DNA of 64,000 nucleotides, from contig NW_027480429.1 in assembly GCF_051401765.1 (NCBI RefSeq), forward strand, positions 10,358,157-10,422,156, read 5' to 3'. The stretch comes from Calliopsis andreniformis. Lineage: Eukaryota > Arthropoda > Insecta > Hymenoptera > Andrenidae. The notes beneath the pieces are model-generated. The model saw only the letters and a list, made by a program, of their open reading frames with translations. It did not search any database and was not told the origin of the DNA. Below, one piece after another: positions 12,566 to 25,800 of this stretch. A program made the translations under genes and the position numbers. How positions within the stretch are numbered: position 1 is the first letter of the stretch; every line of letters begins with the position of its first letter.

Positions 12566-13395
12566 ACAACAGTGTTTCCATCATATAACAGGAATAATTG
12601 CAACCAGTTTGAAAGTGGTGGCCAATTCCACGTTCCGGGCAACCTAGGCTTCGCTTTAGGGCGTTGCTCCACCAGACCGAATAGTTACGGCCTAAGCAGT
12701 CAACGCCAGAAGCATAAAATACGATATAAATACAACAGCTTTTCCATCGTATAAAACGAATAATTGCAACCAGTGTGAAAGTAATGGCCATTTCTACGTT
12801 CCAAGCACCCTAGGCGTCACTCTAGGGCGTTGCTCCACCACATCTAATAGCTACGGCCTTAGAAGTCAACGACAAAGGCATAAAATACAATATAAATACA
12901 ACAGCGTTTCCATCGTATAAAACGAATAATTGCAACCAGTGTGAAAGTTATGGTCACTTCCACATTCCCAGGAACCTAGGCTTCACTCTAGGGCGTTTCT
13001 CCACCAGATCGAATAGTTAGGTCCTTAGAAGTAAACGCCAGAAGCATAAAATACGATATAAAAACAACAGCTTTTCCATCGTATAAAAGGATTAATTGCA
13101 ACCAGTTTGAACGTGATTGTCATTTCTCCTTTCCGGGCAACCTAGGCTTCACTCTAGGGCGTTGCTCCACTAGATCGAACAGCTAGGGCCTTGGAAGTCA
13201 ACGCCAGAAGCATAAAATACAATATAAATACAACTGTTTTTCCATCGTATAAAACGAATAATTGCAACCAGTATGAAACTTATGGTCATTTCTACTTTCC
13301 GAGCAGCCTAGGCTTCACCCTAGGGCGTTGCTCCAACAGATTGAATAGTTAGGGCCTTAGAAGTCAACGCCCGAAGCATAAAATGCAATAAAAAT
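12566..13395 (+). repeat. Isolated pentamer HOR B-D-E-F-A (830 bp)
   Basis: A complete 830-bp pentamer with type-specific marks for B, D, E, F and A lies inside the A/B zone, 3 kb from the nearest other pentamer. Its B monomer has private changes ('gtggtggccaattccacg', 'cttcgctttaggg'). It is either a remnant of a once longer pentamer array or a transposed copy. Confidence 0.85.
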
Positions 13396-16300
13396 ACAAC
13401 AGTGTTTCCATAATATAACAGGAACAATTGCAACCAGTTTGAAAGTGGTGGCCAATTCTACGTTCCGGGCAACATAGGCTTCACTCTAGCGCGTTGCTCC
13501 ACCAGATCGTATAGTTAGTGCCGTAGAAGTCAACGCCAGAAGCATAAAATACAATGTAAATACAACAGTTTTTCCATCGTATATAACGAATAATTGCAAC
13601 CAGTGTGAAACATATGGACATTTCTACTTTCCGAGCAACCTAGGCTTCACCCTAGGGCGTTGCTCCAACAGATTGTATAGTTAGGGCCTTAGAAGTCAAC
13701 GCCCGAAACATAAAATGCAATAAAAATACAACAGTGTTTCCATAATATAACAGGAATAATCGCATCCAGTTTGAATGTGATGGCCAATTCTACGTTCCGG
13801 GCAACCTAGGCTTCACTCTAGGGCGTTGCTCCACCGTATCGAATAGTTAGTGCCTTAGAAGTCAACGCCAGAAGCATAAAATACAATATAAATACAACAG
13901 CTTTTCCATCGTATAAAACGAATAATTGCAACCAGTATAAAACTGATGGTCATTTCTACTTTCCGAGCAACCTAGGCTTCACCCTAGGGCGTTGCTCCAA
14001 CAGATTGAATAGTTAGGGCCTTAGAAGTCAACGCCCGAAGCATAAAATGCAATAAAAATACAACAGTGTTTCCATCGTATAAAACGAATAATTGCAACCA
14101 GTATGAAACTTATGGTCATTTCTACTTTCCGAGCAAGCTAGGCTTCACCATAGGGCGTTGCTCCAACCGATTGAATAGTTAGGACCTTAGAAGTGAACGC
14201 CCGAACCATAAAATGCAAAAAAAATACAACAGTGTTTCCATCATATAACAGGAATAATTGCAACCAGTTTGAAAGTGATGGCCAATTCTACGTTCCGGGC
14301 AAACTAGGCTTCTATCTAGGGCGTCGCTCCACCAGATCGAATAGATAGTGCCTTAGAAGTCAACGCCAGAAGCATAAAATAAAATATAAATACAACAGTT
14401 TTTCCATCGTATAAAACGAATAATTGCAACCAGTATGAAACTTATGGTCATTTCTACTTTCCGAGCAACCCAGGCTTCACCCTAGGGCCTTGCTCCAACA
14501 GATTGAGTAGTTAGGGCCTTAGAAGTCAACGCCGGAACCTTAAAATGCAAAAAAAATACAACAGTTTTTCCATCATATAACAGGAATAATTGCAACCAAT
14601 TTGGAAAGTGATGGCCAATCCTACGTTCCGGGCGACCTAGGCTTCACTCTAGGGCGTTGCTCCACCATATCGAATAGTTAGTGCCTTAGAAGTCAACGCC
14701 AGAAGCATAAAATACAATATAAATGCAACAGCTTTTCCATTGTATAAAGCGAATAATTGCACCCAGTATGAAACTTATGGTCATTTCTACTTTCCTAGCA
14801 ACCTAGGCTTCACCCTAGGGCGTTGCTCCAACAGATTGAATAGTTAGGGCCTTAGAACTCTACGCCCGAGCCATAAAATGCAAAAAAAATACAACAGTGT
14901 TTCCATCATATAACAGGAATAATTGCGACCAGTTTGAAAGTGATGGCCAATTCTACGTTCCGGGCAACCTAGGCTTCACTCTAGGGCGTTGCTCCACCAG
15001 ATCGAATAGTTAGTGCCTTAGAAGTCAACGCCAGAAGCATAAAATACAATATAAATAAAACAGTTTTTCCATCGTATAAAACGAATAATTGCAACCAGTA
15101 TGAAACTGATGGCCAATTCTACGTTCCGGGCAAACTAGGCTTCTATCTAGGGCGTTGCTCCACCAGATCGAATAGATAGTGCCTTAGAAGTCAACGCCAG
15201 AAGCATAAAATACAATATAAATACAACAGTTTTTCCATCGTATAAAACGAATAATTGCAACCAGTATGAAAGTTATGGTCATTTCTACTTTCCGAGCAAC
15301 GTAGGCTTCACCCTAGGGCCTTGCTCCAACAGATTGAACAGTTAGGGCCTTAGAAGTCAACGGCCGAACCATAAAATGCAAAAAAAATACAACAGTGTTT
15401 CCATCATATAACAGGAATAATTGAAACCAATTTGGAAAGTGATGGCCAATTCTACGTTCCGCGCAACCTAGGCTTCACTCTAGGGCGTTGCTCCACCATA
15501 ACGAATAGTTAGTGCCTTAGAAGTCAACGCCAGAAGCATAAAATACAATATAAATACAACAGCCTTTCCATCGTATAAAACGAATAATTGCAACCAGTAT
15601 GAAACTGATGGTCATTTCTACTTTCCGAGCAACCTAGGCTTCACTCTAGGGCGTTGCTCCACCAGATCGAATAGTTAGTGCCTTAGAAGTCAACGCCAGA
15701 TGCATAAAATACAATATAAATACAACAGCCTTTCCACCGTATCAAACGAATAATTGCAACCAGTATGAAACTGATGGACATTTCTACTTTCCGAGCAACC
15801 TAGGCTTCACCCTAGGGCGTTGCTCCAACAGATTGAATAGTTAGGGCCTTAGGAGTCAACGCCCGAAGCATAAAATGCAATAAAAATACAACAGTGTTTC
15901 CATCGTATAAAACGAATAATTGCAACCAGTATGAAACTTATGGTCATTTCTACTTTCCGAGCAAGCTAGGCTTCACCATAGGGCGTTGCTCCAACCGATT
16001 GAATAGTTAGGACCTTAGAAGTGAACGCCCGAAACATAAAATGCAAAAAAAATACAACAGTGTTTCCATCATATAACAGGAATAATTGCAACCAGTTTGA
16101 AAGTGATGGCCAATTCTACGTTCCGGGCAAACTAGGCTTCTATCTAGGGCGTTGCTCCACCAGATCGAATAGATAGTGCCTTAGAAGTCAACGCCAGAAG
16201 CATAAAATACAATATAAATACAACAGTTTTTCCATCGTATGAAACGAATAATTGCAACCAGTATGAAACTTATGGTCATTTCTACTTTCCTAGCAACCTA

Positions 16301-17169
16301 GGCTTCACCCTAGGGCGTTGCTCCAACAGATTGAATAGTTAGGGCCTTAGAACTCTACGCCCGTACCATAAAATGCAAAAAAAATACAACAGTGTTTCCA
16401 TCATATAACAGGAATAATTGCAACCAGTTTGAAAGTGATGGCCAATTCTACGTTCCCGGCAAACTAGGCTTCACTCTAGGGCGTTGCACCACCAGATCGA
16501 ATAGTTAGTGCCTTAAAAGTCAACGCCAGAAGCATAAAATACAATATAAATAGAACAGCTTTTCCACCGTATCACACGAATAATTGCAACCAGTATGAAA
16601 CTTATGGTCATTTCTACTTTCCGAGCTACCTAGTCTTCACCCTAGGGCGTTGCTCCAACAGATTGAATAGTTAGGGCCTTAGAAGTCAAGGCCCGAAGCA
16701 TAAAATGCAATAAAAATACAACAGTTTTTCCATCGTATAAAACGAATAATTGCAACCAGTATGAAACTTATGGTCATTTCTACTTTCCGAGCAACCTAGG
16801 CATCACCCTAGGGCCTTGCTCCAACAGATTGAATAGTTAGGGCCTTAGAAGTCAACGCCCGAGCCATAAAATCCAAAAAAAATACAACAGTTTTTCCATC
16901 GTATAACAGGAATAATTGCAACCAATTTGGAAAGTGATGGCCAATTCTACGTTCCGGACAACCTAGGCTCCACTCTAGGGCGTTGCTCCACCATATCGAA
17001 TAGTTAGTGCCTTAGAAGTCAACGCCAGAAGCATAAAATACAATATAAATACAACAGCTTTTCCATCGTATAAAACGAATAATTGCACCCAGTATGAAAC
17101 TTATGGTCATTTCTACTTTCCTAGCAACCTAGGCTTCACCCTAGGGCGTTGCTCCAACAGATTGAATAG

Positions 17170-18497
17170 TTAGGGCCTTAGAACGCTACGCCCGAGCCAT
17201 AAAATGCAAAAAAAAAAACAACAGTGTTTCCATCATATAACAGGAATAATTGCGACGAGTTTGAAAGTGATGGCCAACTCTACGTTCCGGGCAACCTAGG
17301 CTTCACTCTAGGGCGTTGCTCCACCAGGTCGAATAGCTAGTGCCTTAGAAGTGAACGCCCGAACCATAAAATGCAAAAAAAATACAACAGTGTTTCCATC
17401 GTACAACAGGAATAATTGCAACCAGTTTGAAAGTGATGGCCAATTCTACGTTCCGGGCAAACTAGGCTTCTATCTAGGGCGTTGCTCCACCAGATCGAAT
17501 AGATAGTGCCTTAGAAGTCAACGCCAGAAGCATAAAGTAAAATATAAATACAACAGTTTTTCCATCGTATAAAACGAATAATTGCAACCAGTATGAAACT
17601 GGTGGTCATTTCTACTTTCCGAGCAACCTAGGCTTCACCCTAGGGCGCTGCTCCAACAGATTGAATAGTTAGGGCCTTAGAAGTCAACGCCCGAAGCATA
17701 AAATGCAATAAAAATCCAACAGTGTTTCCATCGTATAAAACGAATAATTGCAACCAGTATGAAACTTGTGGTCATTTCTACTTTCCGAGCAAGCTAGGCT
17801 TCACCCTAGGGCGTTGCTCCAACAGATTGAATAGTTAGGACCTTAGAAGTGAACGCCCGAACCATAAAATCCAAAAAAAATACAACAGTGCTTCCATCAT
17901 ATAACAGGAATAATTGCAACCAGTTTGAAAGTGATGGCCAATTCTACGTTCCGGGCAAACTAGGCTTCTATCTAGGGCGTTGCTCCACCAGATCGAATAG
18001 ATAGTGCCTTAGAAGTCAACGCCAGAAGCATAAAATACAATATAAATACAACAGATTTTCCATCGTATAAAACGAATAATTGCAACCAGTATGAAACTTA
18101 TGGTCATTTCTACTTTCCGAACAACCTAGGCTACACCCTAGGGCCTTGCTCCAACAGATTGAATAGTTAGGGCCTTAGAAGTGAACGACCGAACCATAAA
18201 ATGAAAAAAAATACTACAGTGTTTCCATCATACAACAGGAATAATTGCAACCAGTTTGAAAGTGATGGCCAATTCTACGTTCCGGGCAAACTAGGCTTCT
18301 ATCTAGGGCGTTGCTCCACCAGATCGAATAGATAGTGCCTTAGAAGTCAACGCCAGAAGCATAAAATAAAATATAAATACAACAGTTTTTCCATCGTCTA
18401 AAACGAATAATTGCAACCCGTATGAAACTTATGGTCATCTCTACTTTCCGAGCAACCTAGGCTTCACCCTAGTGCCTTGGTCCAACAGATTGAATAG
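17170..18497 (+). repeat. Octamer HOR in A/B zone, unit 1 (1328 bp)
   Basis: Eight monomers are repeated directly at an offset of 1327-1328 bp. Shared rare marks are 'gaacgctacgcccgagcc', 'tgcgacgagtttg' (17251 and 18578), 'ccaactctacg' and 'gggcgctgctccaac'. The second unit keeps the pattern until about 19420, where a hybrid monomer changes the order. Confidence 0.75.
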
Positions 18498-19420
18498 TTA
18501 GGGCCTTAGAACGCTACGCCCGAGCCATAAAATGCAAAAAAAAAACAACAGTGTTTCCATCATATAACAGGAATAATTGCGACGAGTTTGAAAGTGATGG
18601 CCAACTCTACGTTCCGGGCAACCTAGGCTTCACTCTAGGGCGTTGCTCCACCAGTTCGAATAGCTAGTGCCTTAGAAGTGAACGCCCGAACCATAAAATG
18701 CAAAAAAAATACAACAGTGTTTCCATCGTACAACAGGAATAATTGCAACCAGTTTGAAAGTGATGGCCAATTCTACGTTCCGGGCAAACTAGGCTTCTAT
18801 CTAGGGCGTTGCTCCACCAGATCGAATAGATAGTGCCATAGAAGTCAACGCCAGAAGCATAAAGTAAAATATAAATACAACAGTTTTTCCATCGTATAAA
18901 ACGAATAATTGCAACCAGTATGAAACTGATGGTCATTTCTACTTTCCGAGCAACCTAGGCTTCACCCTAGGGCGCTGCTCCAACAGATTGAATAGTTAGG
19001 GCCTTAGAAGTCAACGCCCGAAGCATAAAATGCAATAAAAATACAACAGTGTTTCCATCGTATAAAACGAATAATTGCAACCAGTATGAAACTTGTGGTC
19101 ATTTCTACTTTCCGAGCAAGCTAGGCTTCACCCTAGGGCGTTGCTCCAACAGATTGAATAGTTAGCACCTTAGAAGTAAACGCCCGAACCATAAAATCCA
19201 AAAAAAATACAACAGTGCTTCCATCATATAACAGGAATAATTGCAACCAGTTTGAAAGTGATGGCCAATTCTACGTTCCGGGCAAACTAGGCTTCTATCT
19301 AGGGCGTTGCTCCACCAGATCGAATAGATAGTGCCTTAGAAGTCAACGCCAGAAGCATAAAATACAATATAAATACAACAGTTTTTCCATCGTATAAAAC
19401 GAATAATTGCAACCAGTATG
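18498..19420 (+). repeat. Octamer HOR in A/B zone, unit 2, truncated
   Basis: This is the second copy of the preceding 1328-bp unit. It ends near 19420, where a monomer beginning as A ('gaaactgatgg') switches to B ('ccaattctacg'). A third start of the same pattern ('tgcgacgagtttg') lies at 20570, exactly 12 monomers further on. Confidence 0.7.
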
Positions 19421-20820
19421 AAACTGATGGCCAATTCTACGTTCCGGGCAAACTAGGCTTCCATCTAGGGCGTTGCTCCACCAGATCGAATAGATGGTGC
19501 CTTAGAAGGCAACGCCAGAAGCATAAAATAGAATATAAATACAACAGTTTTTCCATCGTATAAAACGAATAATTGCAACCAGTATGAAACTTATGGTCAT
19601 TTCTACTTTCCGAGCAACCTAGGCTTCACCCTAGGGCCTTGCTCCAACAGATTGAATAGTTAGGGCCTTAGAAGTCAACGCCCGAACCATAAAATGAAAA
19701 AAAATACAACAGTGTTTCCATCATATAACAGGAATAATTGCAACCAATTTGGAAAGTGATGGCCAATTCTACGTTCCGGGCAACCTAGGCTTCACTCTAG
19801 GGCGTTGCTCCACCATAACGAATAGTTAGTGCCTTAGAAGTCAACGCCAGAAGCATAAAATACAATATAAATACAACAGCCTTTCCATCGTATAAAACGA
19901 ATAATTGCAACCAGTATGAAACTGATGGTCATTTCTACTTTCCGAGCAACCTAGGCTTCACCCTAGGGCGTTGCTCCAACAGATTGAATAGTTAGGGCCT
20001 TAGAAGTCAACGCCCGAAGCATAAAATGCAATAAAAATACAACAGTGTTTCCATCGTATAAAACGAATAATTGCAACCAGTATGAAACTTATGGTCATTT
20101 CTACTTTCCTAGCAACCTAGGCTTCACCCTAGGGCGTTGCTCCAACAGATTGAATAGTTAGGGCCTTAGAACTCTACGCCCGTACCATAAAATGCAAAAA
20201 AAATACAACAGTGTTTCCATCATATAACAGGAATAATTGCAACCAGTTTGAAAGTGATGGCCAATTCTACGTTCCCGGCAAACTAGGCTTCACTCTAGGG
20301 CGTTGCACCACCAGATCGAATAGTTAGTGCCTTAAAAGTCAACGCCAGAAGCATAAAATACAATATAAATAGAACAGCTTTTCCACCGTATCAAACGAAT
20401 AATTGCAACCAGTATGAAACTTATGGTCATTTCTACTTTCCGAGCTACCTAGGCTTCACCCTAGGGCGTTGCTCCAACAGATTGAATAGTTAGGGCCTTA
20501 GAAGTCAAGGCCCGAAGCATAAAATGCAAAAAAAAAACAACAGTGTTTCCATCATATAACAGGAATAATTGCGACGAGTTTGAAAGTGATGGCCAACTCT
20601 ACGTTCCGGGCAACCTAGGCTTCACTCTAGCGCGTTGCTCCACCAGATCGAATAGCTAGTGCCTTAGAAGTGAACGCCCGAACCATAAAATGCAAAAAAA
20701 ATACAACAGGATTTCCATCGTACAACAGGAATAATTGCAACCAGTTTGAAAGTGATGGCCAATTCTACGTTCCGGGCAAACTAGGCTTCTATCTAGGGCG
20801 TTGCTCCACCAGATCGAATA

Positions 20821-22861
20821 GTTAGGTCCTTAGAAGTCAACGCCCGAAGCATGAAATACAACATAAATAGAACAGTTTTTCCATTGTATAAAACGAATAA
20901 TTGCTATCAGTGTGAAAGTTATGGTAATTTCTACGTTCCGGGCAACATAGGCTTCACTCTTGGACGTTGCTCAACGAGATCGAATCGTTAGGGCCTAGGA
21001 AGTCAACGCCAGAAGCATAAATTACAATATAAATACAACAGTTTTTCCATCGTATAGCAGGAATAATTGCAAACAGTTCGAAAGATATGGTCATTTCTAC
21101 GTTCCGGGCAACCTAGGCTTCACTCTATGGCGTTGTTCCACCACATCGAATAGCTACGGCATTAGAAGTCAACGCCTGAATCATAAAATACAATAAAAAT
21201 ACAACAGTTTTTTCATCGTATAACAGGAGTAATTGCAACAAGCGTGAAGGTAATGTTCATTTCAACGATCCGGGCAACCTAGGCTTCTCTCTAGGGCGTT
21301 GTTCCACTAGATCGAATAGATAGGGCCTTAGAAGTCGACGCCAGAAGCACAAAATACAATATAAATACAACAGTTTTTCCATCGTACAACAGGAATAATT
21401 GCAACCAGTTTGAAAGTGATGGTCATTTCTACTTTCCGGGCATCCTATGCTTCACCCTAGGGCGTTGCTCTAACCGATTGAGGAGTCAGGGCCTTAGAAG
21501 TCAACGCCAGAAGCATAAAATACAATATAAATACAACGGCTTTTCCATCGTATAACAGGAATAACAGCAACCAGTGTGAAAGATATGTTCATTTCTACGT
21601 TCCGGGCAACCTAGGGTTCACTCTAGGGCGTTGGTCCACCAGGTCTTATAGTGAGGGCCTAAGAAGTCAACGCCAGAAGCACGAAATACAAAATAGATAC
21701 AACAGTCTTTCCATCGTATAGCAGTGATAATTGCAACCAGTGTGAAAGTAATGATCATTTCGGCGTTTCGCGCACCCTAGACTTAACTCTGACGCATTGC
21801 TGCACCAGATCGAAAAGTTAGAGCCTTAGAAGACAACGCAAGAAGCATAAAATGCAATATAAGTACAGCAGTTTTTCCATTCTATAGCATAAATAATTGC
21901 CACCAGTGTGAAAGTAATGATCATTTCGGCGTTTCGGGAATCCTAGTCTTATCTCAGAGGCATTGCTCCACCAGATCGAATAGTTAGGGCCTAAGAAGTC
22001 AACGCCAGAAGCATAAAATACAATATAAATACAACAGCTTTTCCATCGTATAAAACGAATAATTGGAACCAGTGAGAATGTTATGGTCATTCCTACGTTC
22101 TGGGCAACATAGGCTTCACCCTTGGACGTTGCTTCACCAGATCGAATCGTTAGGGCCTAGGAAGTCAACGCCAGAAGCATAAATTACAATATATATACAA
22201 CAGTTTTTCCATTGTATAGCAGGAATAATTGCAAACAGTGTGAAGGTAATGGTCATTTCTACGTTCCGGGCAAGCTAGGCGTCACCCTAGGCCGTTGTTC
22301 CACCAGATCGAATAGTTAGGGCCTAAGAAGTGAACACCAGAAGCATAAAATGCAATAAAAATACAACAGTTTTTCCAATGTATAACAGAATTAATTGCAA
22401 CCAGTTTGAAAGTGATGGTCATTTCTCCATTCCGGGCAACCTAGGCTTCACTCTAGGGCGTTGCTCCACTAGATCGAATAGCTAGGGCCTTAGAAGTCAG
22501 CGCCAGAAGCATAAAATACAATATAAGTACAACAGTTTTTCCATCGTATAAAACGAATGATTGCAACCAGTATGAAACTGATGGTCATTTCTACTTTCCG
22601 AGCAAGCTAGGCTCCACCCTAGGGCGTTGCTCCAACTGAATCAATAGTTAGGACCTTAGAACTGAACGCCCGAACCATAAAATGCAAAAAAAATACAACA
22701 GTGTTTCCATCATATAACAGGAATAATTGCAACCAGTTTGAACGTGATGGTCATTTCTCCTTTCCGGGCTACCTAGGCTTCACTCTAGGGCGTTGCTCCA
22801 CTAGATCGAACAGCTAAGGCCTAAGAAGTCAACGCCAGAAGCATAAAATACGATATAAATA
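20821..22861 (+). repeat. Start of divergent monomer zone
   Basis: At 20821 the regular A/B pattern ends within a monomer and older, more varied monomers begin ('atgaaatacaacataaatag', 'aattgctatcagtg'). The first 700 bp match 23643 onward at an offset of 2822 bp (17 monomers). From 21541 they match 24861 onward at an offset of 3320 bp (20 monomers), so three monomers differ between the copies. A few A-, B- and F-like monomers return from about 22370 to 22860. Confidence 0.75.
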
Positions 22862-25800
22862 CAACAGCTTTTCCATCGTATAAAACGAATAATTGCAACC
22901 AGTATGAAAATTATGGTCATTTCTACTTTCCTAGCAACCTAGGCTTCACCCTAGGGCGTTGCTCCAACAGATTGAATAGTTAGGGCCTTAGAACTTTACG
23001 CCCGAAGCATATAATGCAATAAAAATACAACAGTGTTTCCATCATATAACAGGAATAATTGCGACCAGTTTGAAAGTGATGGCCAATTCTACGTTCCGGG
23101 CAACCTAGGCTTCACTCTAGGGCGTTGCTCCACCAGATCGAATAGTTAGTGCCTTAGAAGTCAACGCCAGAAGCATAAAATACAATATAAATACAACAGC
23201 TTTTCCATCGTATAAATAGAATAATTGCAACCAGTATGAAACTGATGGTCATTTCTACTTTCCGAGCTACCTAGGCTTCACTCTAGGGCGTTGCTCCACC
23301 AGATCGAACAGCTAGCGCCTTAGAAGTCAACGCCAGAAGCATAAAATACAATATAAATACAACAGCGTTTCCATCGTATAAAACGAATAATTGCAACCAG
23401 TGTGAAAGTTATGGTCATTTCTACATTCCGAGCAACCTAGGATCCACTCTAGGGCGTTGCTCCACCAGATCGAATAGTTAGGTCCTTAGAAGTAAACGCC
23501 AGAAGCATAAAATACGATATAAATACAACAGCGTTTGCATCGTATAAAACGAATAATTGCAACCAGTGTGAAAGTTATGGTCATTTCTACATTCCGAGCA
23601 ACCTAGGATTCACTCTAGGGCGTTGCTCCACCAGATCGAATAGTTAGGTCCTTAGAAGTCAACGCCCGAAGCATGAAATACAACATAAATAGAACAGTTT
23701 TTCCATTGTATAAAACGAATAATTGCTATCAGTGTGAAAGTTATGGTAATTTCTACGTTCCGGGCAACATAGGCTTCACTCTTGGGCGTTGCTCAACGAG
23801 ATCGAATCGTTAGGGCCTAGGAAGTCAACGCCAGAAGCATAAATTACAATATAAATACAACAGTTTTTCCATCGTATAGCAGGAATAATTGCAAACAGTT
23901 TGAAAGATATGGTCATTTCTACGTTCCGGGCAACCTAGGCTTCACTCTATGGCGTTGTTCCACCATATCGAATAGCTACGGCCCTAGAAGTCAACGCCTG
24001 AATCATAAAATACAATAAAAATACAACAGTTCTTTCATCGTATAACAGGAATAATTGCAACAAGCGTGAAGGTAATGTTCATTTCAACGATCCGAGCAAC
24101 CTAGGCTTCTCTCTAGGGCGTTGTTCCACTAGATCGAAAAGATAGGGCCTTAGAAGGCGACGCCAGAAGCACAAAATACAATATAAATACAACAGTCTTT
24201 CCATCGTACAACAGGAGTAATTGCAACCAGTTTGAAAGTGATGGTCATTTCTACTTTCCGGGCAACCTATGCTTCACCCTAGGGCGTTGCTCTAACCGAT
24301 TGAGGAGTCAGGGCCTTAGAAGTCAACGCCCGAAGTATAGAATGGAATAAAAATACAATAGTTTTTCTATCGTACAACAGGAATAATTGCAACCAGTTTG
24401 AAGGTGATGGTAATTTCTACGTTCCGGGCAACCTAGGCTTCAGTCTAGGGCGTTGCTCGACCACATCGAATAGCTACGGCCTTAGAAGACAACGCAAGAG
24501 GCATAAAATACAATATAAATACAACATTTTCTCAATTGTATACCATAATTGATTGCCACCAGTGTGAAAGTAATGATCATTTCGGCGTTTCGGGAATCCT
24601 AGTCTTAACTCAGAGACATTGCTCCACCAGATCGGATAGTTAGAGCCTAAGAAGTCAACGCCAGAAGCATAAAATACAATATGAATACAACAGCTTTTCC
24701 ATCGTATAAAACGAATAATTGGAACCAGTGAGATTGTTATGGTCATTTCTACGTTCCGGGCAACATAGGCTTCACCCTTGGACGTTGCTCCACCAGATCG
24801 AATACATAGGGCCTTAGAAGCCGACGCCAGAAGCATAAAATACAATATAAACACAACAGCTTTTCCATCGTATAACAGGAATAACAGCAACCAGTGTGAA
24901 AGATATGTTCATTTCTACGTTCCGGGCAACCTAGGGTTCACTCTAGGGCGTTGGTCCACCAGGTCTTATAGTGAGGGCCTAAGAAGTCAACGCCAGAAGC
25001 TCAAATACAAAATAGATACAACAGTCTTTCCATCGTAAGGCAGTGATTATTGCAACCAGTGTGAAAGTAATGATCGTTTCGGCGTTTCGCGCAACCTAGA
25101 CTTAACTCTGACGCATTGCTCCACCAGATCGAAAAGTTAGAGCCTTAGAACACAACGCAAGAAGCATAAAGTGCAATATAAGTACAGCAGTTTTTCCATT
25201 GTATAGCATAAATAATTGCCACCAGTGTGAAAGTAATGATCATTTCGGCGTTTCGGGAATCCTAGTCTTATCTCAGAGGCATTGCGCCACCAGATCGAAT
25301 AGTTAGGGCCTAAGAAGTCAACGCCAGAAGCATAAAATACAATAAAGATGCAACAGCTTTTCCATCGTATAACAGGAATAATTGCAACCAGTGTGAACGT
25401 AATGGAATGTTATACGTTCCGGGCAACCTAGGCTTCACTCTAGGGCGGTGCTCCACCAGATTAAATAGTTAGGGCCTAAGAAGTCAACGCCAGAAGAATA
25501 AAATACAATATAAATACAACAGCTTTTCCATCGTATATAATGTATATTTGCAAACAGTGTGAAAGTAATGGTCATTTCTACGTTCCGGGCAACCTAGGCT
25601 TCACTCTAGGGCGTTGCTCCACCAGATCGAATACGTAGGGCCTTAGAAGTCAACGACAGAAGCATAAAGTACAATAAAAATGCAACAGTTTTTCCGTCGT
25701 ATAACAGGAATTACTGCAACCAGTGTGAAAGTACTGGCCATTTCTACGTTTCGGGCACCCCTCACTCTAGGGCGTTGCTCCACCCAACCGAATAGCTGGG

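Larger units (their letters stand above)
9577..20820 (+). repeat. A/B dimeric HOR zone (332 bp)
   Basis: About 68 monomers, mostly in strict A-B alternation. Larger periods overlie the dimer. A four-monomer block with the markers 'tttcctagcaac', 'actctacgcccgtacc', 'cttaaaagtcaacg' and 'cttttccaccgtatc' recurs. A rare 'caccataacgaatag' appears at 11341, 15493 and 19811 (offsets 4152 and 4318 bp, about 25 and 26 monomers). Hybrid A-to-B monomers ('gaaactgatggccaattc' or close variants) lie near 10950, 15100 and 19427. Nothing other than satellite is present. Confidence 0.85.

Noticed and set aside
25741..25790. Possible insertion or foreign segment near 'tcgggcacccctcactc'
   Set aside because: It is a small deletion of about 9 bases within the core of one monomer; the flanks are normal satellite.
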